Assembly: GCF_000293785.1 (NCBI RefSeq)
Contig: NZ_AKZI01000036.1
Span: forward strand, 102,278-166,277
DNA length: 64,000 nucleotides
Origin: Rhodovulum sp. PH10
GTDB lineage: Bacteria; Pseudomonadota; Alphaproteobacteria; Rhizobiales; Xanthobacteraceae
Direction of reading: 5' to 3'
Shown here one piece after another: positions 27,123-39,381 of this stretch (within the stretch, counting starts at the first letter, position 1; each line of letters starts with the position of its first letter). The position numbers were made by a program, and so were the translations under genes. A model generated the notes under the pieces. It was not told the origin of the DNA and made no database searches. It saw only the letters and a program-made list of their open reading frames with translations.

Positions 27123-28160
27123 TCAGTAGTGGTCTTCGAAGCGCTTGGCCAGCTCTTCGATGTTCTCGGGGGGCCAGCCGGGCACCTCCATGCCGAGATG
27201 CAGGCCCATCTGCGCCAGCACCTCCTTGATCTCGTTGAGCGATTTCCGCCCGAAGTTCGGCGTGCGGAGCATCTCCGCCTCGGTCTTCTGAACGAGGTCG
27301 CCGATATAGACGATGTTGTCGTTCTTCAGGCAGTTGGCGGAGCGCACCGACAGCTCGAGCTCGTCGACCTTCTTGAGGAAGGCCGGCGGGATGCCGCCGA
27401 GATCGTCGGCGAGCAGCATCGGCTGCTCGGCCCGCTTCGGCTCCTCGAAATTGACGAACACGTTGAGCTGGTCCTGCAGGATGCGCGCGGCATAAGCGAG
27501 CGCATCGTCCGGGCTCACCGCGCCGTTGGTCTCGATCTGCATGGTCAGCTTGTCGTAGTCGAGGATCTGGCCCTCACGGGTGTTCTCGACCTTGTAGGAG
27601 ACCTTCTTGACCGGCGAGTAGAGGCTGTCGACCGGGATGAGCCCGATCGGCGCGTCCTCCGGACGGTTGCGCTCGGCCGGGACGTAGCCCTTGCCGGTGT
27701 CGACCGTGAACTCCATGCGGATCTCGGCGCCCTCGTCGAGATGGCACAAGGTCAGCTCCGGATTGAGGATCACCACGTCGCCGACGGTCTGGATGTCGGC
27801 GGCGGTGACGACCGACGGGCCCTGCTTCTTCACCACCATCCGCTTCGGGCCTTCGCCCTGCATCTTGATGGCGATGTCCTTGATGTTCAGGACGATGTCG
27901 GTGACGTCCTCACGCACGCCGCCGATCGAGGAGAACTCGTGGAGGACGCCGTCGATATGGACCGACTGCACGGCGGCACCCTGGAGCGACGACAGCAGGA
28001 TCCGGCGCAGCGCGTTGCCGAGCGTCAGGCCGAAGCCACGCTCCAGCGGCTCGGCGACCACGGTCGCGAGGCGCTTGGGGTCGTGACCCGGGAGCACGTT
28101 CAGCTTGTTAGGCCGAATCAATTCTTGCCAGTTCTTCTGAATGGTCACGTCATCACCCAT
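27123..28160 (-). CDS. rpoA: RNA polymerase subunit alpha
   Basis: A 345-residue subunit that nucleates RNA polymerase assembly. The N-terminal domain ([20 protein letters not shown], then [22 protein letters not shown]) is the dimerisation platform. The C-terminal domain (about 265-330, [23 protein letters not shown] and [12 protein letters not shown]) binds UP elements and activators; the 265-determinant Arg and the NxxR-like region look intact. GTG 28148 is an alternative start but ATG 28160 matches relatives. It lies between rpsK and rplQ. Confidence 0.98.
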   Translation of the reverse strand: MGDDVTIQKNWQELIRPNKLNVLPGHDPKRLATVVAEPLERGFGLTLGNALRRILLSSLQGAAVQSVHIDGVLHEFSSIGGVREDVTDIVLNIKDIAIKMQGEGPKRMVVKKQGPSVVTAADIQTVGDVVILNPELTLCHLDEGAEIRMEFTVDTGKGYVPAERNRPEDAPIGLIPVDSLYSPVKKVSYKVENTREGQILDYDKLTMQIETNGAVSPDDALAYAARILQDQLNVFVNFEEPKRAEQPMLLADDLGGIPPAFLKKVDELELSVRSANCLKNDNIVYIGDLVQKTEAEMLRTPNFGRKSLNEIKEVLAQMGLHLGMEVPGWPPENIEELAKRFEDHY

Positions 28161-28269
28161 GATCGAGTGGCGCGGGGGTTGGTCGAGCCGCGCGTCCCGC
28201 TCCGCCCGCGAGACCGAAAAGCGGCGGCGGACCCGGGGTCCGCCGGCAACGAAGTCGTACTCTCGAAAA

Positions 28270-28659
28270 TCACACGCGGCGGCGCTTGCGCGGACGGCAG
28301 CCGTTGTGCGGGATCGGCGTCACGTCGCGGATCGAGGTGATGGTGAAGCCGGCGGACTGCAGCGCGCGAAGGGCCGATTCGCGGCCGGAGCCGGGCCCCG
28401 CCACCTCGACCTCGAGCGTACGCATGCCGTGCTCCTGCGCCTTGCGGGCGCAATCCTCGGCGGCGATCTGAGCGGCGTAGGGGGTCGACTTGCGCGAGCC
28501 CTTGAAGCCCATGGTGCCGGCCGACGACCAGGCGATGGCATTGCCCTGGGCATCGGTGATGGTCACCATCGTGTTGTTGAAGGACGCGTTCACGTGTGCG
28601 ACGCCGGAGGCGATGTTCTTGCGCTCACGGCGGCGGACGCGGGTGGTTTCCTTTGCCAT
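28270..28659 (-). CDS. rpsK: 30S ribosomal protein S11
   Basis: A 129-residue small-subunit platform protein. [20 protein letters not shown] and the C-terminal [18 protein letters not shown] are diagnostic; the HNGCRPPK segment is where an isoaspartyl residue forms in E. coli. It lies 87 bases after rpsM and 109 bases before rpoA. Confidence 0.98.
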   Translation of the reverse strand: MAKETTRVRRRERKNIASGVAHVNASFNNTMVTITDAQGNAIAWSSAGTMGFKGSRKSTPYAAQIAAEDCARKAQEHGMRTLEVEVAGPGSGRESALRALQSAGFTITSIRDVTPIPHNGCRPRKRRRV

Positions 28660-28746
28660 TGTCGACCCTTTTGCGGTCCGGATGTCGCACCGTTCCGCCT
28701 CTGACCTGAAGACCTGCGGCCGAGTGCCGGCGGCCCGTTGATACTC

Positions 28747-29115
28747 TTACTTCTTCTTGCCGGCGATCGGCTTGGCCGGACCCTTCCGGGTGCGGGCATT
28801 GGTGTGGGTGCGCTGGCCGCGCACCGGCAGGCCGCGACGATGGCGCAGGCCGCGGTAGCAGCCGAGGTCCATCAGCCGCTTGATGTTCATCGAGGTCTCG
28901 CGGCGCAGATCGCCTTCGACCAGATAGTCGCGGTCGATCATCTCGCGGATCTGCAGCACCTCGTTGTCGGTCAGCTGCGACACGCGGCGCTCGACCGGGA
29001 TGCCGACCTTCTCGACGATCTCCAGGGCCTTCGCCGGCCCGATCCCGTGGATGTACTGAAGACCAATGAGCACGCGCTTATTGGTCGGAATGTTCACGCC
29101 AGCAATACGGGCCAA
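28747..29115 (-). CDS. rpsM: 30S ribosomal protein S13 (TTG start)
   Basis: A 122-residue head protein contacting the P-site tRNA and L5. [15 protein letters not shown] is the normal N-terminus, and [24 protein letters not shown] is the tRNA-contact tail. The first codon is TTG at 29113-29115, not ATG. AAGGAG eight bases before it and the fully conserved N-terminus make this start secure. It is the first gene after a 242-base gap from adk and follows its own strong promoter. Confidence 0.98.
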   Translation of the reverse strand: MARIAGVNIPTNKRVLIGLQYIHGIGPAKALEIVEKVGIPVERRVSQLTDNEVLQIREMIDRDYLVEGDLRRETSMNIKRLMDLGCYRGLRHRRGLPVRGQRTHTNARTRKGPAKPIAGKKK

Positions 29116-29254
29116 AGCCGCAGCTCCTTCTTCCCCCCGGCCGTCGTCGCCGGTTGTTCGCCTCTATGCGCTGCCGATACGCGCGAAAACGACGCCACTC
29201 CCCGATTTCGGGGGCCCGGCGCCGTCCATGAGTTCACTCCGACAGGGAACGCAG

Positions 29255-29283
29255 TATTTACGGATTCCCTTCGGACCCGTCAA
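29255..29283 (-). promoter_or_regulatory. Sigma-70-like promoter for rpsM-rpsK-rpoA-rplQ
   Basis: Minus strand TTGACG, exactly 17 bases, TAAATA. Transcription would start near 29248, leaving a leader of about 130 bases before the TTG start of rpsM. The promoter separates the alpha operon from secY-adk upstream. Confidence 0.7.
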
Positions 29284-29357
29284 CCTCTGCGCCCTCGAGT
29301 CGCCGTGATCTCCTGTCCGGCTCCCGCCGCGGCGTGCGCCGGACGGTTCGGACACGA

Positions 29358-29980
29358 TCACCGTGCGGCCGCCGCCGACGCGGACCGGCCGCCCGCCGCC
29401 TTGGCCGTCTCAAGCACCTCCTCGATCGACGCGGTCACCCGGTCGATCGAGGCCATTCCGTCGACGGTTCGGAGCATGCCCTTGCCGTCGTAATACGCCG
29501 TCAGCGGCGCGGTCTGGGACCGGTACGCCGAAAGGCGCGTCTTCAGCGCCTCGGGGTTGTCGTCCGGTCGCACCGCCTCGCCTTTCGCGGTCATCTCCCG
29601 TACACGATTCTCGACCCGCGCGAGCAGCGCCGCCTCGTCGACCTTCAGCTCGACCACCGCATCGAGCGCAAGGCCCTTGTCGGCGAGCATCGCCTCGAGC
29701 GCCTCGGCCTGCGGCACGGTGCGCGGAAAGCCGTCGAGGATGAAGCCGTTGGCGGCGTCGGGCTGGTCGATCCGGTCGGACACGATCGCCACCACCACCG
29801 CGTCCGGCACCAGCTCGCCACGCGCCATGATGTCCTTGGCCTTCAGGCCGACCGGCGTCTCCGCCTTGACCGCGGCGCGCAGCATGTCGCCGGTCGAGAG
29901 CTGGACGATGCCGTGGCTCTGCACCAGGCGCTGGGCCTGGGTGCCCTTGCCGGCACCCGGCGGTCCGAGCAGGATCAGTC

Positions 29981-29984
<4 letters not shown>
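29358..29984 (-). CDS. adk: Adenylate kinase, short-lid form
   Basis: A 208-residue kinase for ATP + AMP = 2 [24 protein letters not shown] is the P-loop, [11 protein letters not shown] and [12 protein letters not shown] form the AMP site, and the lid is reduced to a few residues around [17 protein letters not shown], with no zinc cysteines. Short lids are usual in this class of bacteria. The C-terminus has a variable Ala/Ser tail. The start overlaps the secY stop by four bases. Confidence 0.97.
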
Positions 29985-31312
<1,328 letters not shown>

Positions 31313-31405
31313 GTCGAAGCTCCGGTTGCCGCCCTGGTCGGCGTCGCCCCCGATCGGCGGCGCCGAGCCGGCGTCGCCGAGCCGGCGCAGACCCCGATAT
31401 GGGGA

Positions 31406-31894
31406 TCAGCCGGCCTGTTCGCCCGTCTCTTTGCGGACGGCCAGCACCTTCACGGTGCCGCCGAGCTTCTCGACGGCGGCGATCGCCGACTGCGAAGCGC
31501 CGTGCACCTCGAAATCGACCTTGGCGGTGAGCTCGCCGCCGCCCAAGAGCCGGACGCCGTCGCGGGCGCGCCGCAGCACGCCGGCATTCACCAGCGCCGC
31601 GCAGTCGATCACCGCGTCGGTCTTGAGCGTGCCCTTGTCGATCGCCGCCTGGACGCGACCGATGTTCACCTCGTTGAGGTCGAGCGCGAAGATATTCTTG
31701 AAGCCGCGCTTCGGCAGACGCCGATGCAGCGGCATCTGGCCACCCTCGAACCCCTTGATGGCGACGCCGGTGCGCGCGGTCTGGCCCTTGCCGCCGCGCC
31801 CGCCGGTCTTGCCCTTGCCGGACCCGATGCCGCGGCCGATCCGCATGCGCGCCTTGCGGGCCCCTGGCTTGTCCGCGATCTCGTTGAGCTTCAT
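31406..31894 (-). CDS. rplO: 50S ribosomal protein L15
   Basis: A 162-residue protein. The basic glycine-rich N-terminus ([19 protein letters not shown]) winds through 23S rRNA, and [20 protein letters not shown] is diagnostic. It lies 114 bases after rpmD, the widest gap inside the spc operon, with no clear promoter seen there. Confidence 0.98.
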   Translation of the reverse strand: MKLNEIADKPGARKARMRIGRGIGSGKGKTGGRGGKGQTARTGVAIKGFEGGQMPLHRRLPKRGFKNIFALDLNEVNIGRVQAAIDKGTLKTDAVIDCAALVNAGVLRRARDGVRLLGGGELTAKVDFEVHGASQSAIAAVEKLGGTVKVLAVRKETGEQAG

Positions 31895-32008
31895 GTCGAA
31901 TTCCTCGGGTCTAGACGGGTCGCCCGGCCCTGGCGGCCGCAGTCTCCGCGCCGCACCGCGTGCGGCCGCCGGACGACCGGCCGGGCCGAGCCCGGCCGCG
32001 ACGAACGC

Positions 32009-32209
32009 TTATTCGCCCTCGCGCTCGAGCACGCGGACGAGGTGATGCACCTTGCTGATCATGCCCTGCACGGACGGCGTGTCCGGCAGCTCGGACACGC
32101 GCCCGATCTTGTTGAGGCCGAGCCCGACCAGCGTCTCGCGCTGATCGTGCCGGCGGCGGATCGGGCTGCCGATCTGCTGGACCCGGAGGGTCTTGGTCTC
32201 GCTCGCCAT
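32009..32209 (-). CDS. rpmD: 50S ribosomal protein L30
   Basis: A 66-residue protein. [19 protein letters not shown] and [22 protein letters not shown] are diagnostic. ATG 32209 is preceded by GGAGAAG. A longer frame to 32233 overlaps the rpsE stop and is not used. Confidence 0.96.
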   Translation of the reverse strand: MASETKTLRVQQIGSPIRRRHDQRETLVGLGLNKIGRVSELPDTPSVQGMISKVHHLVRVLEREGE

Positions 32210-32229
32210 CTCGCTTCTCCCGGCGGGGC

Positions 32230-32787
32230 TCACTCGGACGCCGCCTCGGCGTCGGCGCCTTCGCGCCGGCGCGACTGCAGCGCCGAGACCTTGATGTTGC
32301 GGCGCGCCGCGACCGAGCGCGGCGAATCCTGGTTCTTCAGCGCATCGAAGGTCGCCCGCACCATGTTGTACGGGTTCGACGAGCCGAGCGACTTCGCCAC
32401 CACGTCCTGCATGCCGAGCGTCTCGAACACGGCGCGCATCGGGCCGCCGGCGATGATGCCGGTACCGGCGGGCGCCGCACGCAGCTGCACCTTGCCGGCG
32501 CCGTGATGGCCGGTGACGTCGTGATGGAGGGTGCGGCCCTCGCGCAGCGGCACCCGGATGAGGCCGCGCTTGGCCGCATCGGTCGCCTTGCGGATCGCCT
32601 CCGGCACCTCGCGGGCCTTGCCGTGGCCGAAGCCGACGCGGCCCTTCTGGTCGCCGACCACCACCAGCGCGGCGAAGCCGAACCGGCGGCCGCCCTTCAC
32701 GACCTTCGCGACGCGGTTGATGTGAACGAGCTTATCGGTGAACTCGTTGTCGCGCTCGTCCCGATCGCGTTCGCGCTCACGTGCCAT
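32230..32787 (-). CDS. rpsE: 30S ribosomal protein S5
   Basis: A 185-residue decoding-accuracy protein. It has a charged N-terminal extension ([16 protein letters not shown]), the double-stranded RNA-binding fold ([27 protein letters not shown]), and [15 protein letters not shown]. The C-terminal [13 protein letters not shown] tail is lineage-specific. The Gly/Lys loop associated with spectinomycin resistance (VKGGRR) looks wild type. Confidence 0.98.
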   Translation of the reverse strand: MARERERDRDERDNEFTDKLVHINRVAKVVKGGRRFGFAALVVVGDQKGRVGFGHGKAREVPEAIRKATDAAKRGLIRVPLREGRTLHHDVTGHHGAGKVQLRAAPAGTGIIAGGPMRAVFETLGMQDVVAKSLGSSNPYNMVRATFDALKNQDSPRSVAARRNIKVSALQSRRREGADAEAASE

Positions 32788-32824
32788 GTCATAATCTCCG
32801 TTCGGGCGCGCGCCCGCTGCCCCG

Positions 32825-33187
32825 TCAGAAATTCAGCCCGCCCTCGCGGGCGCCGTCGGCCAGCGCCTTGACGCGGCCGTGATAGATGTAGCCGCCGCGG
32901 TCGAAGACCACGTCCTTGACACCCTTGGCGGCCGCCCGCTCGGCGAGCAGCTTGCCGACCGTCTTGGCGGCTTCCTTGTCGGCGCCCGTCTTGAGGCTTT
33001 CGCGCAGCGCCTTCTCCAGCGAGGAGGCGGCCGCGATCGTCTCGCCCTTCAGGTCGTCGATCACCTGGGCGTAGATGTGCTTGGAGGACCGGTGGACGGA
33101 CAGCCGAAGCCGATCGCCCGCCACCGCCTTGAGGGCACGCCGCACGCGGCCGGCGCGCCGTGCCGTCTTGATGCTGAGCCTGGACAT
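32825..33187 (-). CDS. rplR: 50S ribosomal protein L18
   Basis: A 120-residue 5S rRNA-binding protein. [20 protein letters not shown] and the C-terminal [26 protein letters not shown] are diagnostic. The ATG at 33187 lies 11 bases after rplF. Confidence 0.98.
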   Translation of the reverse strand: MSRLSIKTARRAGRVRRALKAVAGDRLRLSVHRSSKHIYAQVIDDLKGETIAAASSLEKALRESLKTGADKEAAKTVGKLLAERAAAKGVKDVVFDRGGYIYHGRVKALADGAREGGLNF

Positions 33188-33198
33188 CGTGCGCCCCG

Positions 33199-33732
33199 TT
33201 ATTTCTTCTTGCCTTCCTTGCGGAAGATGTATTCGCCCGCGTACTTGATGCCCTTGCCCTTGTAGGGCTCCGGACCGCGGAACGCGCGAATTTCGGCGGC
33301 CACCTGGCCGACCCGCTGCTTGTCGATGCCGGCGATCACCACCTCGGTGGGCTTCGGCGTCGTGATCACGATCCCCTCGGGGATCGGATAGACCACGTCG
33401 TGGCTGTAGCCGAGCGCGAGCTGCAGGTTCTTGCCCTGCACCTGGGCGCGGTAGCCGACGCCGGTGATCTCCAGCTTCTCCTCGAAGCCCTTCGAGACCC
33501 CGGTGACGAGGTTCGACACGAGCGTGCGCGAGGTGCCCCACATGGAGCGGGCCCGCTTGGTCTCGTGACGCGGCGTCACCTTGATGGCGCCCTCTTCCAT
33601 GGCGATGACGATCTCGTCGGGCAGCACGAGATCGAGCGTACCCTTCGGCCCCTTGGCCTTGACCGTCTGGCCCTTGATGTCGGCGGTGGTTCCGGAGGGG
33701 ACCGGCACCGCCCTCTTGCCGATGCGAGACAT
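33199..33732 (-). CDS. rplF: 50S ribosomal protein L6
   Basis: A 177-residue protein with two related domains near the sarcin-ricin loop. [15 protein letters not shown] starts the protein, [19 protein letters not shown] and [19 protein letters not shown] lie mid-way, and [25 protein letters not shown] ends it. Confidence 0.98.
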   Translation of the reverse strand: MSRIGKRAVPVPSGTTADIKGQTVKAKGPKGTLDLVLPDEIVIAMEEGAIKVTPRHETKRARSMWGTSRTLVSNLVTGVSKGFEEKLEITGVGYRAQVQGKNLQLALGYSHDVVYPIPEGIVITTPKPTEVVIAGIDKQRVGQVAAEIRAFRGPEPYKGKGIKYAGEYIFRKEGKKK

Positions 33733-33743
33733 GCTGGCCCTCG

Positions 33744-34136
33744 TTAGAACACCGTGCAGAGAACTTCGCCGCCCACATTGGCGTCGCGGGCCGCATGGTC
33801 CGCCATCACGCCCTTGGGGGTCGACACGATCGCGACGCCGAGGCCGTTGTTGACCCGCGGCAGCGTCTTGACCGACGCATAGACCCGCCGGCCGGGCTTC
33901 GACACGCGGGCGATCTCGCGGATCACCGGAGCGCCGTCGAAATACTTCAGCTCGATGTCGAACTCGGTGCGCCCGTCGGCGTGCTCGGTCATCGAGTAGT
34001 CGCGGATGTAGCCTTCGGTCTTGAGGACCTCGAGCACGCTCGCGCGCAGCTTCGAGCCGGGGGTCGAGACCCGCGTCTTGGAGCGCATCTGCGCGTTGCG
34101 GATGCGGGTGATCATGTCACCGATCGGATCGTTCAT
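33744..34136 (-). CDS. rpsH: 30S ribosomal protein S8
   Basis: A 130-residue primary 16S rRNA-binding protein, which in E. coli also represses translation of the spc mRNA at rpl[17 protein letters not shown] and the C-terminal [31 protein letters not shown] segments are diagnostic. Two residues shorter than the common alphaproteobacterial form, with no motif missing. Confidence 0.98.
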   Translation of the reverse strand: MNDPIGDMITRIRNAQMRSKTRVSTPGSKLRASVLEVLKTEGYIRDYSMTEHADGRTEFDIELKYFDGAPVIREIARVSKPGRRVYASVKTLPRVNNGLGVAIVSTPKGVMADHAARDANVGGEVLCTVF

Positions 34137-34149
34137 CGTCTCGACCCTC

Positions 34150-34455
34150 TCACCAGCTCGACTTCAGGAGGCCCGGGATCAAGCCCTTGGACCCCAGCTC
34201 GCGCAGCGCGATACGGCTCATCTTGAGCTTGCGGTAGAACGCCCGCGGGCGGCCGGTCACGTCGCAGCGGTTGCGGATGCGGGTCGCCGAGCCGTTGCGC
34301 GGCATCTCGGCGAGCTTGAGCGCCGCGGCGAAGCGCTCCTCCATCGGGCTGTTCTTGTCGCTCGCGGCGGCCTTCAGGCGCGCCCGCTTCGCTGCCTGCT
34401 GCGACACGAGCTTGCGCCGGTGCTCGTTCTTCTCGACAGCACTCTTCTTCGCCAT
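34150..34455 (-). CDS. rpsN: 30S ribosomal protein S14
   Basis: A 101-residue zinc-free S14. [20 protein letters not shown] opens it and [27 protein letters not shown] is diagnostic. The CxxC pairs of the short zinc form are absent. Confidence 0.98.
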   Translation of the reverse strand: MAKKSAVEKNEHRRKLVSQQAAKRARLKAAASDKNSPMEERFAAALKLAEMPRNGSATRIRNRCDVTGRPRAFYRKLKMSRIALRELGSKGLIPGLLKSSW

Positions 34456-34499
34456 TCGCTGCTCCTAACTCCGCGTCTGAGCCGGTCGTTCGACCCGGC

Positions 34500-35186
34500 T
34501 CACTGCCGGAACGGGAAATTGAAAGCCTGCAGCAGCGCGCGCCCTTCCGCATCGGAACGCGCCGTGGTGCAGACCGTGATGTCCATGCCCCAGACCTCGG
34601 CCACCTGGTCGTAGTCGATCTCCGGGAAGATGATGTGCTCCTTGATGCCGAGCGTGTAGTTGCCGCCGCCGTCGAAGCTCTTCGGGTTGAGCCCGCGGAA
34701 GTCGCGCACGCGCGGCAGCGCGATGTTGATCAGCCGGTCGACGAACTCGTACATCCGGTCCTTGCGCAGCGTCACCTTGCAGCCGATCGCCTGGCCCTCG
34801 CGCACCTTGAAGGTGGCGATCGACTTGCGCGCCTTGGTGATCACCGGCTTCTGGCCGGAGATCAGCGCGAGGTCGTCGGCCGCCTGCTCGACCTTCTTGC
34901 GGTCGGCCACGCCCTCGCCCACGCCCATGTTGATCACGATCTTGGTGATCTTGGGGACCTGGAACTGGTTCTTGTAGCCGAATTCCTCGGTCAGCTTCTT
35001 CTTGACCACCTCGTCGTACTGCACGCGCAGCCGCGACGGACCCTTCGGCTCGTCGAACGCGACGGTCGGCGCTGCCTTCGCCTTCGGCTTGGCCTTGGCC
35101 TGCACGGCCTTGTCGGCCGCGGCCGGCGCGCCCTTGGCGCCCTTCTCGGGCTTCTTGGCGTCGGCCTTCTTGTCCTTGTCAGCCAT
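34500..35186 (-). CDS. rplE: 50S ribosomal protein L5 with a Lys/Ala-rich N-terminal extension
   Basis: A 228-residue 5S rRNA-binding protein; the family is about 180. The conserved part begins near residue 50 ([21 protein letters not shown]) and includes [14 protein letters not shown], the [12 protein letters not shown] loop and the C-terminal [19 protein letters not shown]. The first 45-50 residues ([19 protein letters not shown] onward) are Lys, Ala and Pro-rich and presumably disordered. ATG 35186 is used; it overlaps the rplX stop by eight bases, so translation is coupled. A start inside the extension is possible but I see no ribosome site for it. Confidence 0.96.
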   Translation of the reverse strand: MADKDKKADAKKPEKGAKGAPAAADKAVQAKAKPKAKAAPTVAFDEPKGPSRLRVQYDEVVKKKLTEEFGYKNQFQVPKITKIVINMGVGEGVADRKKVEQAADDLALISGQKPVITKARKSIATFKVREGQAIGCKVTLRKDRMYEFVDRLINIALPRVRDFRGLNPKSFDGGGNYTLGIKEHIIFPEIDYDQVAEVWGMDITVCTTARSDAEGRALLQAFNFPFRQ

Positions 35187-35496
35187 TGATCTCGGCTCCC
35201 GAACGCTTGGCGATCCGCACCTTGGTGCCGTTCTCCAGAATCTTGAACCCGACACGGGTCGGCTTGCCGTCCTTGGGATCGGCGAGCGCGAGGTTCGACA
35301 GGTGGATCGGCGCTTCCTTGGAGATGATGCCGCCCTCCTGCTGGGCGGTCTGGCGCTGGTGACGCTTGACGATGTTGACGCCGCGCACCAGCGCGCGATT
35401 CTCGGACGGGCGCACCGCGATCACCTCGCCGGTGCGGCCCTTGTCACGTCCGGTGAGCACGACGACCTTGTCGCCCTTGCGGATCTTCGCAGCCAT
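35179..35496 (-). CDS. rplX: 50S ribosomal protein L24
   Basis: A 105-residue assembly-initiator protein. [22 protein letters not shown] is the KOW motif and [12 protein letters not shown] follows. Its ATG shares one base with the rplN stop (TGATG), and its end overlaps rplE by eight bases. Confidence 0.98.
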   Translation of the reverse strand: MAAKIRKGDKVVVLTGRDKGRTGEVIAVRPSENRALVRGVNIVKRHQRQTAQQEGGIISKEAPIHLSNLALADPKDGKPTRVGFKILENGTKVRIAKRSGAEING

Positions 35497-35864
35497 CACA
35501 ACACCTCCGGGGCGAGCGAGATGATCTTCATGTGGTTGCGGGCGCGCAGCTCGCGCGGCACCGGGCCGAAGATGCGAGTGCCGACCGGCTCGGCCTGATT
35601 GTTGATCAGGACCGCGGCGTTGCGGTCGAACCGGATCACCGAGCCGTCGGCACGGCGGATGTCCTTGGCCACCCGCACGACGACCGCCTTCATGACGTCG
35701 CCCTTCTTCACGCGGCCGCGCGGAATCGCCTCCTTCACGGACACCACGATGACGTCCCCGATGGTCGCGTACTTGCGCTTCGAGCCGCCCAGCACCTTGA
35801 TGCACATGACGCGGCGCGCGCCGGAATTGTCCGCCACGTCGAGATTGGTCTGCATCTGGATCAT
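35496..35864 (-). CDS. rplN: 50S ribosomal protein L14
   Basis: A 122-residue protein at the subunit interface. [19 protein letters not shown] and [13 protein letters not shown] are diagnostic. Confidence 0.98.
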   Translation of the reverse strand: MIQMQTNLDVADNSGARRVMCIKVLGGSKRKYATIGDVIVVSVKEAIPRGRVKKGDVMKAVVVRVAKDIRRADGSVIRFDRNAAVLINNQAEPVGTRIFGPVPRELRARNHMKIISLAPEVL

Positions 35865-35901
35865 GATGAGCCGCCTTGTTTTTTCCTGTTGGAGCGCGCG
35901 G

Positions 35902-36147
35902 CTATTTCGCGCGCTTCTCGCCTTGGACGACCGCCCACCGCTTCAGCTTGGAGATCGGGCGATGCTCCTCGATCCACACGGTGTCGCCGACCGCGTACTC
36001 GTTCTGCTCGTCGTGAGCGTGATACTTCTTCGACCGCCGGACCGTCTTCTTCATCACCGGATGGGTGAATCGACGATCGACCCTGACCACCACGGTCTTG
36101 TCGAGCTTGTCGCTCACGACGGTCCCTTGCAGCATGCGCTTCGGCAT
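35902..36147 (-). CDS. rpsQ: 30S ribosomal protein S17
   Basis: An 81-residue primary 16S rRNA-binding protein. [21 protein letters not shown] and the [13 protein letters not shown] end are diagnostic. Confidence 0.98.
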   Translation of the reverse strand: MPKRMLQGTVVSDKLDKTVVVRVDRRFTHPVMKKTVRRSKKYHAHDEQNEYAVGDTVWIEEHRPISKLKRWAVVQGEKRAK

Positions 36148-36160
36148 CGCTGTCGTCTCC

Positions 36161-36367
36161 TCACTTGGTCTCGCCGGCAGCGCGCTTGCCCTGCGCGACC
36201 GTCTTGATCCGGGCGATGTCGCGGCGCACCTGGCGCACGCGCGACGTGTTCTCGAGCTGACCGGTCGCCTTCTGAAAGCGCAGGTTGAACTGCTCCTTCT
36301 TCAGCTTCAGCAGCTCGTCGTCGAGCTGGTCGACCGTCATCGTGCGCATGTCGTCGAGCTTCGCCAT
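36161..36367 (-). CDS. rpmC: 50S ribosomal protein L29
   Basis: A 68-residue two-helix protein by the exit tunnel where trigger factor and SRP dock. [26 protein letters not shown] is diagnostic. It has a short C-terminal extension, GKRAAGETK. Confidence 0.98.
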   Translation of the reverse strand: MAKLDDMRTMTVDQLDDELLKLKKEQFNLRFQKATGQLENTSRVRQVRRDIARIKTVAQGKRAAGETK

Positions 36368-36377
36368 CGTTCGCTCC

Positions 36378-36791
36378 TTATTCCCCGAGGCGCTCGACGA
36401 AGCGCGTCTTGATCGGCAGCTTGGCGGCCGCGAGCGTCAGCGCCTCGCGCGCGATCTCGCTGGTCACGCCGTCCACCTCGAACAGCACGCGGCCGGGCTT
36501 CACCCGGGCCACCCAGTATTCCGGCGCGCCCTTGCCCGATCCCATGCGCACCTCGAGGGGCTTCTTGGAGATCGGCACGTCCGGGAAGATCCGGATCCAG
36601 ACGCGGCCGGCGCGCTTCATGTGGCGCGTCATCGCCCGGCGGGCGGCCTCGATCTGACGAGCCGTGATCCGCTCCGGGGCCATCGCCTTCAGGCCGAACT
36701 GGCCGAACGCCAGGGTCGTCCCGCTGGTCGCGACGCCCTTGATGCGACCCTTGTGCGCCTTGCGGAATTTCGTGCGGGTCGGTTGCAGCAT
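36378..36791 (-). CDS. rplP: 50S ribosomal protein L16
   Basis: A 137-residue protein near the A site. [21 protein letters not shown] and the [23 protein letters not shown] loop are diagnostic. The Arg hydroxylated in some bacteria lies in this loop region. Confidence 0.98.
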   Translation of the reverse strand: MLQPTRTKFRKAHKGRIKGVATSGTTLAFGQFGLKAMAPERITARQIEAARRAMTRHMKRAGRVWIRIFPDVPISKKPLEVRMGSGKGAPEYWVARVKPGRVLFEVDGVTSEIAREALTLAAAKLPIKTRFVERLGE

Positions 36792-36828
36792 GGATCAACC
36801 CTTCCTGTTCTCTCTCGCGCCGCCGACC

Positions 36829-37530
36829 TCAGGCCGCATGACGCGGCGGACGGCCGCCCGCGTCGGCCTCGGCCGCGCGCTTGTCCTGCGCCATCGGGTC
36901 GTGCTCGAGGATCTCACCCTTGAAGATCCACACCTTGCAGCCGCACGTGCCGTAGGTCGTGAAGGCGGTGGCGACGCCGTAGTCGACGTCGGCGCGCAGC
37001 GTGTGCAGCGGCACCCGGCCCTCCCGATACCACTCCATGCGGGCGATCTCGGCGCCGCCGAGCCGACCGGAGCAGTTGATGCGGATGCCCTCGGCGCCGA
37101 GACGCATCGCCGACTGCACGGCGCGCTTCATCGCGCGGCGGAAGGCGACGCGACGCTCGAGCTGTTGGGCGATCGATTCCGCGACGAGCTGCGCGTCGAG
37201 CTCGGGCTTGCGGATCTCGACGATGTTCAGCACCACGTCGGAATGCGTCAGCGCGGCGACCTTGCGGCGCAGCTTCTCGATGTCGGCGCCCTTCTTGCCG
37301 ATCACCACGCCCGGTCGGGCCGAGTGGATGGTGACGCGGCACTTCTTGTGCGGGCGCTCGATGACGATGCGCGACACCGCCGCCTGCTTGAGCTGCTTCA
37401 TCAGCTCGCGCCGGATCGCCATGTCCTCGTGCATCAGCTTGCCGTACTCGGTCTTGCCCGCGTACCAGCGCGAATCCCAGGTCCGGTTGATGCCGAGCCT
37501 GAGGCCGATCGGATTGACCTTCTGACCCAT
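36829..37530 (-). CDS. rpsC: 30S ribosomal protein S3
   Basis: A 233-residue mRNA-entry protein with helicase function. [20 protein letters not shown] opens it, the KH domain carries [14 protein letters not shown], and [13 protein letters not shown] ends the fold. ATG 37530 lies 11 bases after rplV. The tail after [17 protein letters not shown] is disordered. Confidence 0.98.
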   Translation of the reverse strand: MGQKVNPIGLRLGINRTWDSRWYAGKTEYGKLMHEDMAIRRELMKQLKQAAVSRIVIERPHKKCRVTIHSARPGVVIGKKGADIEKLRRKVAALTHSDVVLNIVEIRKPELDAQLVAESIAQQLERRVAFRRAMKRAVQSAMRLGAEGIRINCSGRLGGAEIARMEWYREGRVPLHTLRADVDYGVATAFTTYGTCGCKVWIFKGEILEHDPMAQDKRAAEADAGGRPPRHAA

Positions 37531-37541
37531 GAAAGGCCTCC

Positions 37542-37925
37542 TTAGGATGCGCTGGCTTCGACCTGACGAACGACGATCGTCAGGTGCGAGAACGGTTTCA
37601 TGATCTTGCCGGAGCGGCCCCGGCCGCGCGGCACGTAGCGCTTGATCACCAGCCCCTTGCCCACGTGCGCCTGCGCCACCACCAGATCGTCGATATCGAG
37701 ATCGTGGTTGTTCTCGGCGTTGGCGATGGCCGACTGCAGGCACTTGCGCACGTCGCGGGCAATCCGCTTGCGCGAGAACTCGAGGTCGGCGAGCGCAGTC
37801 TGCACCTTCTTGCCGCGAATGAGCTGTGCGACGAGATTGAGCTTCTGCGGTGAAACCCGGAGCATCCGGGCGACCGCCTTGGCCTCGTTGTCGGCGAGGC
37901 TGCGCGGATGCGAATTCTTGCTCAT
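37542..37925 (-). CDS. rplV: 50S ribosomal protein L22
   Basis: A 127-residue protein whose loop lines the exit tunnel. [21 protein letters not shown] and the loop [23 protein letters not shown] are intact, with no macrolide-type deletion in the loop. Confidence 0.98.
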   Translation of the reverse strand: MSKNSHPRSLADNEAKAVARMLRVSPQKLNLVAQLIRGKKVQTALADLEFSRKRIARDVRKCLQSAIANAENNHDLDIDDLVVAQAHVGKGLVIKRYVPRGRGRSGKIMKPFSHLTIVVRQVEASAS

Positions 37926-37944
37926 GATGTCCAGGCTCCTCGCC

Positions 37945-38223
37945 TCAGCCCCGCTTGGCCTTCTTGTCGCCGGAGTGGCCGTGGAAGGTCCGGGTCGGCG
38001 AGAACTCGCCGAACTTGTGCCCGACCATTTCCTCGGTCACCAGCACGGGGACGTGCTTGTGCCCATTGTGGACCCCGAACGTGAGGCCCACGAACTGCGG
38101 CAGGATCGTCGAACGACGCGACCACGTCTTGATCACGTCGTGCCGGCCGGACGAGCGGGCGGTATCCGCCTTCTTCAGCAGATAGCCGTCGACGAACGGA
38201 CCCTTCCACACGGAGCGCGCCAT
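37945..38223 (-). CDS. rpsS: 30S ribosomal protein S19
   Basis: A 92-residue head protein. [19 protein letters not shown] and [22 protein letters not shown] are diagnostic. A longer open frame upstream lies inside rplB and is not used. Confidence 0.98.
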   Translation of the reverse strand: MARSVWKGPFVDGYLLKKADTARSSGRHDVIKTWSRRSTILPQFVGLTFGVHNGHKHVPVLVTEEMVGHKFGEFSPTRTFHGHSGDKKAKRG

Positions 38224-38234
38224 CTCGTGCTTCC

Positions 38235-39071
38235 TTATTTCTTCTTCCGCACGTGGCGGCTGGAAACGATGAACTTGGTCGTGGTCTTGTTCTTGCGGGT
38301 CCGCTTGCCCTTGGTGGGGAAACCCCACGGGGACACCGGATGCCGACCGCCCGAGCTGCGGCCTTCGCCGCCGCCGTGCGGATGATCGACCGGGTTCATC
38401 GTCACGCCGCGATTGTGCGGGCGCTGGCCGAGCCAGCGGGAGCGACCGGCCTTGCCGATCGAGGTGTTCATGTGGTCCGGGTTCGACACCGCACCGACGG
38501 TGGCCATGCAGCGGCCGTGCACCAGGCGCTGCTCGCCGGAGCTCAGACGCAGGATCACGTAGTCGCGGTCGCGACCGACGATCTGTGCGTAGGTACCGGC
38601 CGAGCGGGCGAGCTGACCGCCCTTGCCCATCTTCAGCTCGATATTGTGCACGATCGTGCCGATCGGCATGCTGGCCAGCGGCATCGCGTTGCCCGGCTTC
38701 ACGTCGACCTTCTCGCCCGACACCACGGTGTCGCCGATGGCGAGCCGCTGCGGCGCGAGAATGTAGGCGAGCTCGCCGTCCTCGTACTTGATCAGCGCGA
38801 TGAACGCCGAGCGGTTGGGATCGTACTCGATCCGCTCGACGGACGCCGGCACGTCGGCCTTGCGACGCTTGAAGTCGACCAGACGCAGCGCCTGCTTGTG
38901 GCCGCCGCCGCGGAAACGAACCGTGGTGCGGCCGGTGTTGTTGCGGCCGCCGCTCGACGATTTGCCGACCGTGAGCGCCTTGACCGGCTTGCCCGACCAG
39001 AGGGCCGAGCGATCGACGATGACCAGCTGGCGCTGGCCCGGCGTCGTCGGCTTGAAAGTCTTGAGTGCCAT
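38235..39071 (-). CDS. rplB: 50S ribosomal protein L2
   Basis: A 278-residue protein needed for peptidyl transfer and subunit joining. [20 protein letters not shown] opens it. [21 protein letters not shown] contains the conserved His near the peptidyl-transferase centre, and [15 protein letters not shown] ends it. Confidence 0.98.
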   Translation of the reverse strand: MALKTFKPTTPGQRQLVIVDRSALWSGKPVKALTVGKSSSGGRNNTGRTTVRFRGGGHKQALRLVDFKRRKADVPASVERIEYDPNRSAFIALIKYEDGELAYILAPQRLAIGDTVVSGEKVDVKPGNAMPLASMPIGTIVHNIELKMGKGGQLARSAGTYAQIVGRDRDYVILRLSSGEQRLVHGRCMATVGAVSNPDHMNTSIGKAGRSRWLGQRPHNRGVTMNPVDHPHGGGEGRSSGGRHPVSPWGFPTKGKRTRKNKTTTKFIVSSRHVRKKK

Positions 39072-39081
39072 CGCGGTTCCC

Positions 39082-39381
39082 CTAGAGCCCCGTCGTCACG
39101 TCGATGCGGTGGCCCTCTTCGAGGGTCACGATCGCCTTCTTGACGTCCGAGAGCTCGCCCTTGACGCCCTTGAAGCGTCGCGTCTTGCCCTTGCGGATCA
39201 GCGTGTTCACCGCCTTCACCTTGACGTCGAACAGCTTCTCCACCGCCTCCTTGATCTGCGGCTTGGTGGCGGTCTTGCGGACCTTGAACAGCACCTGATT
39301 GTGCTCGGACGCCTGGGTCGCCTTCTCGGTGATGATCGGGCTGACGATGACGTCGTAGTGGCGCGGATCCCTCGTCGTCAT
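39082..39381 (-). CDS. rplW: 50S ribosomal protein L23
   Basis: A 99-residue exit-tunnel protein that docks trigger factor and [18 protein letters not shown] and [24 protein letters not shown] are diagnostic. Its start overlaps the rplD stop by four bases. Confidence 0.98.
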   Translation of the reverse strand: MTTRDPRHYDVIVSPIITEKATQASEHNQVLFKVRKTATKPQIKEAVEKLFDVKVKAVNTLIRKGKTRRFKGVKGELSDVKKAIVTLEEGHRIDVTTGL

